The notes: generated by a model from the letters alone, not told the origin. A stretch of 64,000 bases of DNA from Ruminococcus sp. AF41-9 (GCF_003477525.1 NZ_QUDO01000003.1:101988-165987); one strand, 5' to 3'. Counted from the first letter of the stretch, positions 25,453 through 34,030 are shown. Numbers and translations are program-made.

Positions 25453-25616
25453 TTTCTCTCCTTGTAGAATCGGCAGCCTTTACAGGTTGACTGGGCTGTT
25501 ACATATTTCCCCTTGATGATGTGCATATTCGGGCAGGTTGGAAGGGTATATACTGCTACGCTTCCTGTATATCCTGTACTGTGTTTACATATCTTTGCTC
25601 TTTGTTTTGCACCCAT
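25449..25616 (-). CDS. Small Cys-rich phage protein (55 aa)
   Basis: MGAKQRAKICKHSTGYTGSV to YKERK. Four cysteines (C10, C28 and CKGC near the end) suggest a zinc site. Start at 25616 with GGAGG upstream; stop overlaps the next gene (ATGA). Function unknown. Confidence 0.6.
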   Translation of the reverse strand: MGAKQRAKICKHSTGYTGSVAVYTLPTCPNMHIIKGKYVTAQSTCKGCRFYKERK

Positions 25617-25625
25617 ATATCCTCC

Positions 25626-25796
25626 TTAGATGTATTCTTCAATCAGCCAGCGAAGTACTTCCAACATGTCTTTTTTCGTGATGCCGTTATGTGTAGCCAT
25701 ATCAATTACTTCCTGAATTGCTGTGATTTTGTCTTCTACTTCTGTTTCCTCATTATGAATATCTTTGAATATTGCTGCTGCTTTTCCTATGTTCAT
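25626..25796 (-). CDS. Small phage protein (56 aa), helical
   Basis: MNIGKAAAIFKDIHNEETEV to RWLIEEYI, acidic and helical. ATG overlaps the previous gene's stop. Contains no recognised family. Confidence 0.6.
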   Translation of the reverse strand: MNIGKAAAIFKDIHNEETEVEDKITAIQEVIDMATHNGITKKDMLEVLRWLIEEYI

Positions 25797-26149
25797 TACT
25801 CATCCTCCAGATAATTCTTACCAAATAATCTTATAAATTTCTCTCTGCTGCCACATTCTCTTTCAAAAGCCCTCTGGCCAATGCGTTGTAAAGTTTGCCT
25901 GACTTCTTTGTTTCTATGTACGGCTACTTCTGAGGTTCTGTGGCATTCCGGGCAAAGATATACGGTTAAACCGTATTGCTCGGAATATTTGCGGTTTGCA
26001 CTGCCATAGATGTGATGGCGTTCTGTATATCCTCGTTTCTGGCAGATGAAGCACTGACCTTTCATATCTCTGTTTATGATGCTTTTGTGGTGTTTCTTTC
26101 GTTTTTTTCTGACGGCTTCCTTTGGAAATAATAATCCTTCCTGATTCAT
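25796..26149 (-). CDS. HNH-type phage protein
   Basis: 117 residues. CFICQKRGYTERHHIYGSAN then LTVYLCPECHRT gives a C-x2-C ... HH ... C-x2-C zinc/HNH-like nuclease core, similar to small recombination nucleases of phages. Located in the replication region. Catalysis is inferred. Confidence 0.7.
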   Translation of the reverse strand: MNQEGLLFPKEAVRKKRKKHHKSIINRDMKGQCFICQKRGYTERHHIYGSANRKYSEQYGLTVYLCPECHRTSEVAVHRNKEVRQTLQRIGQRAFERECGSREKFIRLFGKNYLEDE

Positions 26150-26370
26150 CTGATGTACCTCCGTGATCTTCTGATCTGAGTGTTTCTATCCTGAATATTT
26201 CGGTTAAAGTCTTCTACTGCTCTGGTGGTTTCCTGTCTCTTCAGTTCTGCCAGACCGCCCCAGGGCTTGCGAATAAAATTATGAAACCGGCGGCTGCTGT
26301 AAAACATCCAGCCCGGTGGATTCTTACCGACTCTTTTCTTGAATAACTTCTTTTTCTGTCTGAGGTTCAT
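26146..26370 (-). CDS. Small basic phage protein
   Basis: 74 residues, strongly basic (MNLRQKKKLFKKRVGKNPPG, RNTQIRRSRRYIR). A possible nucleic-acid binder; no family recognised. Overlaps the next gene by four bases. Confidence 0.6.
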   Translation of the reverse strand: MNLRQKKKLFKKRVGKNPPGWMFYSSRRFHNFIRKPWGGLAELKRQETTRAVEDFNRNIQDRNTQIRRSRRYIR

Positions 26371-26450
26371 GATTTTCCTTTCTCCTGCTCCCGTTGACAG
26401 GCTTGGGAGCAGGAATGATATCTAATATCTATGTGAATTTTAGAGCACCC

Positions 26451-27857
26451 TTAATCTTCCCACGGGATTCCGCTACTGTTTACTTTTCCTTCCAGCCATT
26501 CTTCCCAGAAGGCAGTATCCAGAAGTGTGCTATAGGTCTTATGTGAGAAAGATTTCATTGCTTTTGCCAGATACTCTGCGGTTCCATAGGATGTCAGAGT
26601 ATCTATGTATTCTTTTCTGGTCATGGGTTCTTCTGATGCTTCTGGTTCGGATTGCGCCGGCGCAATTTCTGGTTTTTCCGGTACCATTTCGTTGACCTCA
26701 CCGAAATGGTCTTCCTGCAATGCTGGTTCCGGATTGCTTTCTGGCTGTTTTACCGGTTCTTCTACAGGTTTTGGCATATATTCCGGATGGTTTTCGATGC
26801 TGTCCTGACCTGGAATCTGTGGTTCTGGCTCTGGAAGTGCTGTTTCTTGACTTTTTTCTGTATTTTCCGGATGAGATTCTGGTGTTTCTAAAGCAGAATC
26901 TGACCGGATGTTTTCCAGTACTGATTCTTCTTTTTCCGTAAGTGCTGTTTTTTGACCTTCTGCATGGTTATCCACAGAGTTTTCCACATTTTCAACCTGT
27001 TCTGACTTTTGCGCGGGCGCAATTTCCGGTTCCGGGCGAACAGAGTGTTCGGTTGCCGGTTTGGGCTGTGGCTGTTCTGGTTCCAAGATGGGAGCTTCTT
27101 CCGGAATCCCGAAATAATTCTCATATGTCCGGTTACCTGCTGCCGCTTCCGCAAATATCTCCTGTGTATGGGCGAAGAACTGTTCCCATGAGATAGTTTT
27201 CATCTCTCCATTGAAGATTTTCACAGTAATATTTTCCTGATGGAACATTAAGAAAACAGTTCCTTTTCGATAGCTCATACTGTCTCCAGGGTTAATGATC
27301 TGGGACATTTCCTTGATGTTCCCTGTCTGATAGGCTTCGCTGCTATATAAAGAGTTGAGTAATCCTTTCTTCTCATGAAAGAACTCCTGAATAGTTGCTC
27401 TGAGCTTGTCCTCCGGATTCTGGGCTGCCTTCCAGTCCAGGAGATTCACAGGATTGCTTTCATTTTCTTTGTTGAAATCTTTCAACTCTCGGATATGTTC
27501 TCTTTTGTCCGTTGGTTGAAATATTTTCTGATCTTCTTCCGGAAGTCTGATCAGCTCTGCCAGTACATTGAATTTAAAGTTTCTGTACTGTTCCTGAAGT
27601 TCCGGAGTGTCCCCTGGAACGGAGCATTTCTCATATACTTTTATAAACTTGGTGACTCCGGATGCGTTCATGCCATATTCTGCTTTGGCGAATTCTGCAA
27701 TTGTGTTATAGCCATCATGTTTATAGGCTTCTGAGTTGTTAATTCTGGTGAGCTGCCAGCCAATCCGCACGAAGCTCTTTACAATCCCGCCTAATTCCTG
27801 TTTGATCTCATTCTTGCTCTGGATGTAATCATCCATGCTTAACTGCATATATTCCAT
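26451..27857 (-). CDS. Phage protein with folded N-terminus and Pro/Glu-rich linker
   Basis: 468 residues from ATG 27857 (MEYMQLSMDDYIQSK), with GGAGGA just upstream. Residues ~1-235 are folded (FVRIGWQLTRINNSEAYKHD resembles DUF3102-like DNA-associated proteins), residues ~240-410 are a low-complexity Pro/Glu/Gln linker containing the six-residue word EIAPAQ twice, and the last ~60 residues fold again (MTRKEYIDTLTSYGTAEYLA). The EIAPAQ codons are the palindrome copies 3 and 4. Function unknown. Confidence 0.65.
   Translation of the reverse strand: MEYMQLSMDDYIQSKNEIKQELGGIVKSFVRIGWQLTRINNSEAYKHDGYNTIAEFAKAEYGMNASGVTKFIKVYEKCSVPGDTPELQEQYRNFKFNVLAELIRLPEEDQKIFQPTDKREHIRELKDFNKENESNPVNLLDWKAAQNPEDKLRATIQEFFHEKKGLLNSLYSSEAYQTGNIKEMSQIINPGDSMSYRKGTVFLMFHQENITVKIFNGEMKTISWEQFFAHTQEIFAEAAAGNRTYENYFGIPEEAPILEPEQPQPKPATEHSVRPEPEIAPAQKSEQVENVENSVDNHAEGQKTALTEKEESVLENIRSDSALETPESHPENTEKSQETALPEPEPQIPGQDSIENHPEYMPKPVEEPVKQPESNPEPALQEDHFGEVNEMVPEKPEIAPAQSEPEASEEPMTRKEYIDTLTSYGTAEYLAKAMKSFSHKTYSTLLDTAFWEEWLEGKVNSSGIPWED
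26652..26665. repeat. 14-bp palindrome TTGCGCCGGCGCAA, copy 3
   Basis: Inside the Pro/Glu-rich linker gene, where it supplies codons for IAPAQ. Identical to copies 1 and 2. Confidence 0.7.
27009..27022. repeat. 14-bp palindrome, copy 4 with one mismatch
   Basis: TTGCGCGGGCGCAA, again in the linker and again coding IAPAQ. Confidence 0.6.
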
Positions 27858-27900
27858 AGTCTCCTCCTTTTTCAAACATACAAAATCTGTGTACGTTTCA

Positions 27901-29982
27901 TTATGCTGTTATGGCTAACATTTCCTGTTTTTCTTTTAATGCTTTTATGTACTTCTTCAGCCATTTTTCAATAACAATCTGGTCTGGCTTGGTGTCCCTG
28001 ATGCCGAACCACTGCACGATTTTATTTTTACAGATTTCAACTGTTATATATGGAATCTCTGGCTGCTTTTGTAAGCGCAGGAACAGGATTGTGCTTACAC
28101 CTGTATTATGTTTATCCAAATAGTTGTCCCCGCCTACGCAATGATGCAGGAAGCGTCCTTCTGATACGATTTCTTCTGCCGAACGGGCAGGGCGGATCAG
28201 ATATTCTTCATCCTCAAAGAAATACCGGTTTCTGAGTTTTCGGTACTTCTTGCGGATATCCGGGTATTTCCTGCCTACTTCCTGGTTTCTCTTCTTAAAT
28301 TCCTCTGCGTTGGTTTCCAGGACCATCTGATCGTGAGCATTCTGCAGATCGCGTGGAAACAGATAGATCTGATTATTCAGGTCGTATCCTCCCTGAATCC
28401 TCATATGCAGATAATCTATATATAAGTTGCAGATAACCTTCAGAGCTTCTGTCGCATGTCCACACAGCTGCTGCTTTGCGAAACTGTCTGGAATGTCTAT
28501 ACCGGAATAGTTTTCCATCTTATGCATAAATTTTGCAACCGTCGTATATTTCAGCACTTCTGCAATATCTCTTTCTTTTATTTCGCTTTCAGCCAGAAAA
28601 ATAGTTTCCTTCTCTGATAAATGAGTATTTTCTTTGCGTTCCATCTGCCAGATCTTTAAATATTGTATATTTCCTTCCACTGCTGCCAGATCCCGTATCC
28701 GTTCCTTTCGGATTCCCAGGAAGTCTTCCGGATGTGTGGCGTTCTGATCTTGAACAATTTCACGGTATCCGTCAAGCATTTCCTTAACCACTTTATGAAG
28801 CCCCATTTTGGAAAACATTTCCATCTGCGGCCACTGTATATATCTCTGCAGATAAGTCATGAGATTATATTTCGGTTCAAATCTGCTATACTCTTTTGCT
28901 CCTGAATACTGAAGGAACGTGCCTTTTAACCATTCATAGCTTTTTTCATATACTTCTGCCGCAGTGATCTGGATATGATTCATACCATACAGGTTGCAGT
29001 CATCCCAGAATTCTCCATCGTAAGAAGAATATTTGTGATAATCTGTCTGGGGACGTTTCCCCTTTTCCAGATAAGTACGAGCTATCTCTGTTGTAATGTA
29101 GCTTTCTTTTGCCCCAAGCATGACTTCTTTTTCACCTACTGCCATCGTATCCAGCCTGTAGACCTTTTCAATCTCTACATACCGGACCACTGCCCCTGTC
29201 TCTTTGTATGGCTGTGCAACAAAACAGTACTTTCCAAGACCATATACACCTCTTGTCTTTCCCAGAGCTTTATACGTTCCAGTAGCTTTGCAGTGCGGAC
29301 AGTATCCCGGGAAATTATTCCTTGGAGGTTCAATCACTGTCTCAAACTGTCCCTCAAAACTTTCGCTCCTTCTGGTTGCCACTGTTGACGTATGCCCGCA
29401 GGCAGAGCAGGCAATATCCGCATATCTGCCATGACGTTTGTAATATAAAAAGTGTTCATTGAAAAACAGGTTTTTCTTTGCCCATTCTTGTAAATCGGTT
29501 GGGAGTGCTGGTGTGTTTTGGATTCTTTCTTCTAATCTCAATCCGCGATTCGCACTCCGCTTCCGTGCTCTCTCATTCCGGATATCCCGGATCAGGTTTC
29601 TCAGAACATCCATCCAGCTGTGGAATTTCTTATTCATGTATCCATGAGCGTTAATGCTCCATATCTGGTCAATCTCTTTTTCTGTTATAAAAGTTTTGTT
29701 TGCTTTAGGCATGAGAGAATACTGCAGTTTGCGTTCTACTTCTTCCAGACCTGCTGCCGACCAGATGCCTGACTCCGGATAGTAAAATCCCCAGTCTTTT
29801 TCAGTGAACACCATTCGAATCCACGGAACCTGAAGCTTTCCTTTCCTGTTTTCATATACTTCTACAAACAGATGACGTTCTTCTTTGATCTCCTGAACGA
29901 AGACGGATACGGTATTAATGTACTTCTTTTCTGCTTTTGTACCGCCTGCAAAAGGTACCCTCTCAATTGCTTTCTTTTTCAT
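27901..29982 (-). CDS. PcfJ-like protein
   Basis: 693 residues. The C-terminal block EGRFLHHCVGGDNYLDKHNT followed by VSTILFLRLQKQPEIPYITVE is the PcfJ domain. Middle zinc ribbons: CSACG near residue 196 and CPHC near residue 233. PcfJ proteins are named from conjugative plasmid pCF10 and recur in phages and mobile elements; a nuclease or helicase-loading role has been suggested but not proven. The gene overlaps the PcfK-like start by 20 bases, so the pair works as a unit. Confidence 0.8.
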   Translation of the reverse strand: MKKKAIERVPFAGGTKAEKKYINTVSVFVQEIKEERHLFVEVYENRKGKLQVPWIRMVFTEKDWGFYYPESGIWSAAGLEEVERKLQYSLMPKANKTFITEKEIDQIWSINAHGYMNKKFHSWMDVLRNLIRDIRNERARKRSANRGLRLEERIQNTPALPTDLQEWAKKNLFFNEHFLYYKRHGRYADIACSACGHTSTVATRRSESFEGQFETVIEPPRNNFPGYCPHCKATGTYKALGKTRGVYGLGKYCFVAQPYKETGAVVRYVEIEKVYRLDTMAVGEKEVMLGAKESYITTEIARTYLEKGKRPQTDYHKYSSYDGEFWDDCNLYGMNHIQITAAEVYEKSYEWLKGTFLQYSGAKEYSRFEPKYNLMTYLQRYIQWPQMEMFSKMGLHKVVKEMLDGYREIVQDQNATHPEDFLGIRKERIRDLAAVEGNIQYLKIWQMERKENTHLSEKETIFLAESEIKERDIAEVLKYTTVAKFMHKMENYSGIDIPDSFAKQQLCGHATEALKVICNLYIDYLHMRIQGGYDLNNQIYLFPRDLQNAHDQMVLETNAEEFKKRNQEVGRKYPDIRKKYRKLRNRYFFEDEEYLIRPARSAEEIVSEGRFLHHCVGGDNYLDKHNTGVSTILFLRLQKQPEIPYITVEICKNKIVQWFGIRDTKPDQIVIEKWLKKYIKALKEKQEMLAITA

Positions 29983-30472
29983 TCCTGCTGCCTCCCAGAT
30001 AATAGCCCCTGATCAGTTCTTTGGCTTTCGTCATGCCAGGAATACCGAAAGTTACTCTGCCGGCATTAATCTTTGCCGCTTTTATGATTGCCTTATCCAC
30101 TTCAATCTGGTTCTTAAAGGAATATGCCAGTAAAACTGCGATGCATCCCTGCAGGCTCTTGCCTTTCTTGCGGACCTGATGGGCGATCATCTCATTTTCC
30201 ATACAGAGTCCTTTGATATACTCCACCCAGTCCAGCATCAGTTCCTTGGGTTCCAGCTCTGCACATTCCATATCGATCTTGCCAATGGCAGCAGTTGTGG
30301 CGTCGCAGAGGGTTGGGATGGCATCTTCCAGGTACATTTCCACGTAGTCATCCGGGATGCCGTTTTCTTTTGCCACTTCTTTTAAGCTGTCAAGGTCGCC
30401 TTCTTCAAGAAGGTTCTTTGCAAGCTCATTGATCTCTGTGTATGAACTCATTTCTCCAAATTTTTCAAACAT
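29963..30472 (-). CDS. PcfK-like / AcrIIA9-family protein (possible Cas9 inhibitor)
   Basis: 169 residues. MFEKFGEMSSYTEINELAKN, LEEGDLDSLKEVAKENGIPD, LDWVEYIKGLC, VRKKGKSLQGCIAVLLAYSF and GIPGMTKAKELIRGYYLG match the PcfK family. Members of this family include AcrIIA9, an inhibitor of type II-A Cas9. Whether this copy inhibits Cas9 or serves DNA metabolism with PcfJ is unknown; the PcfK-PcfJ pair occurs in plasmids without known Cas9 targets. Strong ribosome site upstream. Confidence 0.75.
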   Translation of the reverse strand: MFEKFGEMSSYTEINELAKNLLEEGDLDSLKEVAKENGIPDDYVEMYLEDAIPTLCDATTAAIGKIDMECAELEPKELMLDWVEYIKGLCMENEMIAHQVRKKGKSLQGCIAVLLAYSFKNQIEVDKAIIKAAKINAGRVTFGIPGMTKAKELIRGYYLGGSRNEKESN

Positions 30473-30490
30473 TATATTCTCCTTTCTGTG

Positions 30491-30895
30491 TTAAAGCCCT
30501 ATCTGAAATCTCACTGCATGGCCGCTGAGCTTTTTGTCAATCTCCTGCCAGAGGTCTGCATTTTTTAATTCCTGATTTCCATTTCTTTTCCATCCGTTTT
30601 CTTTCCACACTGCAAGGTTCTGGCAGCCATTTGCCAGGTACCGGCAGGTTGTGTGGATGGTAAGCAGGGATGGTCTGTGTATTCTCTGAAGGCCAGCTAT
30701 CAGGCACTGCATGGCAAGGCGGTGTCCTGTAGTTTCTTCTGCTTCTCCCGATCCGCTGATCGGATTGCCTGGACCTTTTGGGAAATCCTGGCTGGCGATC
30801 GTGTATGTATATTTGCCCTTCTTTATTCTTCCGCCTTTATCACTGACATTAAGAGTGATATCTACTCTTGTCATTTTAGGTTCCCGCATTTTCAA
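30491..30895 (-). CDS. RNase H-like protein, probably degenerate
   Basis: 134 residues. The C-terminal WKRNGNQELKNADLWQEIDK plus H-x-V resembles bacterial RNase HI; the N-terminal strand pair (VDITLNVSDKGGRIKKGKYT) fits too. The first catalytic Asp is not clearly placed, so activity is doubtful. It overlaps the Rep-like gene. A primer-removal role in phage replication is an inference. Confidence 0.55.
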   Translation of the reverse strand: MKMREPKMTRVDITLNVSDKGGRIKKGKYTYTIASQDFPKGPGNPISGSGEAEETTGHRLAMQCLIAGLQRIHRPSLLTIHTTCRYLANGCQNLAVWKENGWKRNGNQELKNADLWQEIDKKLSGHAVRFQIGL

Positions 30896-31650
30896 ATCCT
30901 CCTGTCTATCTTTATGAGGGTGTAGTGCCGGTACGCATAGCCGGTATATGGGTTAATTCCCATCTTTACTGACTCCGGATCCACATAATAGCCTTTGGGA
31001 GCTTTCGGGTAGATTGGCTGTTTGTATCTGTCTACCAGATTTCTTCTTTTGATCTCTTTTTGTTTCGGTTCCTTCCGGATCAGATTCCGGGAACAGCTAT
31101 ATCTCTTGATCTCGTCCGGCTCCTGTTCTTCCAGAGGTTTTGTGATATACTCTGAAAGTTTCACATATCCGCCTGCATCATAAAGGGATGCAAAATACAC
31201 ATGCCCGTTCTCCCATAGTTCTGAAATAATCCTGTCGGTACCGGTGTTCTGATCTGCTTCCCTGTTTACCAGAAGATGTACATGAGGACCTCCCTTCTTG
31301 CCAATAGCCAGGCGATAGATGTATTTCAGTTCCCATCCATTCTTCCGGTATTTCGTGCGTACTTTCCGGATCAGCTTTCCAAGGTCTTTTTTCATCTGCT
31401 CCCATGTGGGGCGGTCACCCTTTTTGTAGGTGAGAGTCATCCAGTAATCACCTGGGGAGAAGTTCCACTTGATCAGTCTCCTGACATCCCTCTCCCGTCT
31501 CCACTGATTCTGTTTTGCTATCTCTTCCGGAGTGGCTTTCCTCTTCTCCTCTCTCTCCTGCCCTTTAGCTCCATACCTCCCTGTATGTTTTTCCTCTATC
31601 TCTATGGAACTGCCAAAGTCCCATATCTCTCTGATGTATGCCCACCTCAT
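30892..31650 (-). CDS. HUH-type rolling-circle replication initiator-like protein
   Basis: 252 residues from ATG 31650 (MRWAYIREIWDFGSS). Motif 1-like WMTLTYKKGDRPTWEQMKK, the HUH metal motif as GGPHVHLLVN near residue 130, and motif 3 GGYVKLSEYITK with the candidate Tyr nucleophile. HUH initiators nick one strand to start rolling-circle replication; they are mostly in plasmids, ICEs and small phages, and are unusual for a tailed phage with HK97 head. A longer frame to 31695 is possible; the internal ATG is preferred. Confidence 0.75.
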   Translation of the reverse strand: MRWAYIREIWDFGSSIEIEEKHTGRYGAKGQEREEKRKATPEEIAKQNQWRRERDVRRLIKWNFSPGDYWMTLTYKKGDRPTWEQMKKDLGKLIRKVRTKYRKNGWELKYIYRLAIGKKGGPHVHLLVNREADQNTGTDRIISELWENGHVYFASLYDAGGYVKLSEYITKPLEEQEPDEIKRYSCSRNLIRKEPKQKEIKRRNLVDRYKQPIYPKAPKGYYVDPESVKMGINPYTGYAYRHYTLIKIDRRI

Positions 31651-31822
31651 ATAACACTCCTGTCGTAAGTCTAATACCCCTAATCGAGCTTCCAAGAGGC
31701 TTGCGCCTCTGGAAAAAGGTTAAAAATATAGCAGGTTTTTCCCTGCTTGCATCTTGACTTTCTGACACCTGGATGTTATATTTTTTGTAGGTTATTTTAT
31801 CCAAGTGGCAGAAAGTCACCCT

Positions 31823-31856
31823 GACTCATGTAATGCGAATACATGAGTCTTTTTTA
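31823..31856. terminator. Hairpin with T-run upstream of the Rep gene
   Basis: GACTCATGT pairs with ACATGAGTC (9 bp), followed by seven Ts on the plus strand and A-rich sequence on the other side, so it could act on either strand. It separates the Rep operon from the genes upstream. Confidence 0.6.
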
Positions 31857-32063
31857 TTCAATGTGTTCGATTGGTCCGTAGAGACACTCCATTTGCTTTG
31901 CTGTCTGGAAGACTTCTTCTAACGTCCCTGTACGGGTTGTAAGTTTTCCGCTTTTGTATCGAACGATACGAATGATCCTCTGCTGATCCGGAGGAATCTT
32001 TACGGTTCTTCTGCTTTTCTCAGCGATCCGCTCTACTTCCTTCAGTCTTTCTTCTTCAGTCAT
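31854..32063 (-). CDS. Small phage protein (69 aa)
   Basis: Charged, MTEEERLKEVERIAEKSRRT and IRIVRYKSGKLTTRTG. No family recognised. Overlaps the next gene by 8 bases. Confidence 0.5.
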   Translation of the reverse strand: MTEEERLKEVERIAEKSRRTVKIPPDQQRIIRIVRYKSGKLTTRTGTLEEVFQTAKQMECLYGPIEHIE

Positions 32064-32553
32064 TGTGTCTCCTTCTTAGTGTTATCAGGTTCCGGAGGAA
32101 ACATTTGATTTCATCCAGACGTTCTTCTGTGTTGGATTTCTCTGAAGCAATGAATACTCGACCCTCTCCGGTAATCCCTAACATTTTCCCCTTGGTATGA
32201 TAGTCATAGCTTATACTTATATCTGTCTTGCTCTCAACTTCAAATATAAGGTTCAGGATTTCTTTTACCTCTTTTTTGAACATCTGACCTTCTTTTCTCG
32301 GTACTTCTGTGAGTTTTCCTTCCAGAAGCATAAGTGCAAAATCATCGTTTGTGAGAAGTGTCATAAGTCCAATCGTATCTACATGAATTACATAAACCTG
32401 TTTGTTTTCTGAAAATCTCGGAAATTCTGAAAACGCTGGTGTTATTCTTGTGTTTTTGTTTCTGGCAATACTTTTGTATATTGCTCTGATTTCCTCTGTC
32501 TTTCCTACGAAAAACTCGGAATAGATGTTATCTTTTTCTACATACTTTCTCAT
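32056..32553 (-). CDS. Phage early protein of unknown function (165 aa)
   Basis: MRKYVEKDNIYSEFFVGKTE to RRRHND, mixed alpha/beta. No motif I can name. Part of the tightly packed early operon. Confidence 0.6.
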   Translation of the reverse strand: MRKYVEKDNIYSEFFVGKTEEIRAIYKSIARNKNTRITPAFSEFPRFSENKQVYVIHVDTIGLMTLLTNDDFALMLLEGKLTEVPRKEGQMFKKEVKEILNLIFEVESKTDISISYDYHTKGKMLGITGEGRVFIASEKSNTEERLDEIKCFLRNLITLRRRHND

Positions 32554-32559
32554 ATTTCC

Positions 32560-32703
32560 TCACTCCCGCTCTCTTTCGAGCTGTTTCGCGGACCATGCCG
32601 CCGCAATCCCGAACAGAATGTTGATCCAGATCGGGATGTCTACATATTTCCCTGCAAGGATGCAGAGGGCTATGATTATGTACTGTTTCATAATGCTTGT
32701 CAT
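32560..32703 (-). CDS. Small hydrophobic phage protein (47 aa)
   Basis: MTSIMKQYIIIALCILAGKY, then VDIPIWINILFGIAAAWSAK and QLERERE. Two membrane helices with a short link, like a small inhibitor or holin-like peptide. I chose this frame over an overlapping 63-residue frame because of its clear hydrophobic pattern. Confidence 0.65.
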   Translation of the reverse strand: MTSIMKQYIIIALCILAGKYVDIPIWINILFGIAAAWSAKQLERERE

Positions 32704-32715
32704 TCCCCCCATTCT

Positions 32716-33102
32716 TCACCCAAAATTTTTTTCCAGTGCGTTGGTTCGGTTCATATACGTTCTTCCGGTCGTACTTTTCTCTGCTTTCCTGACTGCGCCA
32801 AGAAGCCTCTCAAGCTCATTGATCGTTTTCTGATTCTGATCTGTCCACTGAACGATCGGGGTCATTATTCTTTGAATGTCTTTGGCTTCCCTGCGTCTCT
32901 TTCTGATTTCTCTCAGTGCAAGACCTTGTAAAACATAATCGTCTGGATAGTTGTCGTTAAGCTCAATGTTGTGTAAGATATCCTGCGTCTTATTGTCCAG
33001 ATCAGTTTCATTACTTGCTGCAATTCTATTTAATTCCTGGCATGATCTGCAGAATTTTAAAAATGCATTGATCTGGTTACTGAATCCATCTATTTTAACC
33101 AC
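32716..33102 (-). CDS. Phage early protein, helical (128 aa)
   Basis: MVKIDGFSNQINAFLKFCRS to ALEKNFG. Charged helices (REIRKRRREAKDIQRIM). No family recognised. First or second gene of the leftward early operon. Confidence 0.55.
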   Translation of the reverse strand: MVKIDGFSNQINAFLKFCRSCQELNRIAASNETDLDNKTQDILHNIELNDNYPDDYVLQGLALREIRKRRREAKDIQRIMTPIVQWTDQNQKTINELERLLGAVRKAEKSTTGRTYMNRTNALEKNFG

Positions 33103-33135
33103 CTCCGTTTTAATGCTTGTCCTTCTTTCTCCGCC

Positions 33136-33291
33136 TTAACCGGCGGCTTTTCTTTCATAGTTCATGCTCAGAAGAAGTTCATCCTGTCTCTGGATAAGCA
33201 GGCATTTGATTTCTTCTTCTGACATATCACTGGCTTTATGCTGAATTCCATTAATACGGATATTTCTTGTCACCAGTTTTAGTTCTGACAT
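33136..33291 (-). CDS. Small phage early protein (51 aa)
   Basis: MSELKLVTRNIRINGIQHKA to YERKAAG. Start 33291 has AGAGGTGAGGAAG as ribosome site. No family recognised; first gene of the leftward early operon. Confidence 0.65.
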   Translation of the reverse strand: MSELKLVTRNIRINGIQHKASDMSEEEIKCLLIQRQDELLLSMNYERKAAG

Positions 33292-33378
33292 CTTCCTCAC
33301 CTCTTTTTTATGGTATGGGAAATGATATGTATGGGTTACTGTTTATAAAAATTTAAGCAGTTTGTCGAACGGCCTTTG

Positions 33379-33432
33379 TTGACTTCTCTTTGTTTCTCTC
33401 CTATTCTTGTATTACAGGGTACTGGCATACCC
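33379..33432 (+). promoter_or_regulatory. Promoter-dyad module 1
   Basis: -35 TTGACT (33379-33384), 17-bp gap, -10 TATTCT (33402-33407), then a dyad GGGTA-CTGGCA-TACCC (33417-33432) covering the expected transcript start. An almost identical module is at 34031. Confidence 0.75.
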
Positions 33433-33463
33433 GAGTACATACAGAAAGGAGGAAAATCGTATC

Positions 33464-33718
33464 ATGTATCGTTTTTCCAAAAATGAAAAAGATATCTTGA
33501 AATCGGCTTATAAAAACCTCACCGAAAACGGCACGCACAGAAACACATTTTTGATGAAAAATTCTGAATTAGCCGTGTATATCAATGCTCTCCGTTCATT
33601 AGCCGGAGAAGGTTATATTAAGCCTATTTCTGATAACTTTTTCGATTCTACGCTTTCTTTGAAGTATGAGTATGATCTGACTTCAAAAGGCGAGTCTGCA
33701 GCGGAATCTTTAACTTAA
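33464..33718 (+). CDS. Winged-helix-like small protein, paralogue A
   Basis: 84 residues from ATG 33464 with AGGAGG eleven bases upstream (MYRFSKNEKDILKSAYKNLT). Reading against paralogue B (34109-34645): both start with a helix ending in an A-Y-x-x-Y/N-x-x-T/N-G pattern, then L-x-x-L-R/D-x-x-G-Y-I, a typical winged-helix core. Paralogue A lacks B's C-terminal domain. It is preceded by promoter-dyad module 1. Probable DNA-binding regulator. Confidence 0.65.
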   Translation: MYRFSKNEKDILKSAYKNLTENGTHRNTFLMKNSELAVYINALRSLAGEGYIKPISDNFFDSTLSLKYEYDLTSKGESAAESLT

Positions 33719-33956
33719 CAGTCAAAGCAGGTGTCTCTGCATCTCCTACCGATATAGAGACGCCTGAAAGATAAGGAGCCAGGTCCTTCCCTTCCATTTC
33801 TTTAATAAAATCAAGAAATGCTTCGCATTGTTTTATTTTCTTTGTCCACTCAGGTTCAAAGAACATTGCGTCCGATAATGTATCTTTATATTCTGGTTCG
33901 GTTTGTTTTTCCCATTTTGGAAACCATGCTACTTCCATAACTGGATTACTTGACAC
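33648..33956 (-). CDS. Small convergent phage protein
   Basis: About 102 residues from GTG 33956 (MSSNPVMEVAWFPKWEKQTE), with GAGGTGA five bases upstream. Sense-overlaps the 3' end of paralogue A by 71 bp on the opposite strand, so the pair may compete or form antisense. AFLDFIKEMEGKDLAPYLSG and VSISVGDAETPALTVKLKIP show ordinary folded character. Function unknown. Confidence 0.55.
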   Translation of the reverse strand: MSSNPVMEVAWFPKWEKQTEPEYKDTLSDAMFFEPEWTKKIKQCEAFLDFIKEMEGKDLAPYLSGVSISVGDAETPALTVKLKIPLQTRLLKSDHTHTSKKA

Positions 33957-34030
33957 TTCTCTCACCTCTTTTCTTTCTGGACATACAAATTATTATCCTT
34001 TTATATTGTCTTATTCTGGTTTAACAGCTA

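Noticed and set aside
25521..25814. 97-residue plus-strand frame
   Set aside because: Antisense to three small, tightly overlapping minus-strand genes with ribosome sites.
32528..32719. 63-residue minus-strand frame
   Set aside because: It overlaps the 47-residue hydrophobic frame (32560-32703), which has better protein character and a cleaner start.
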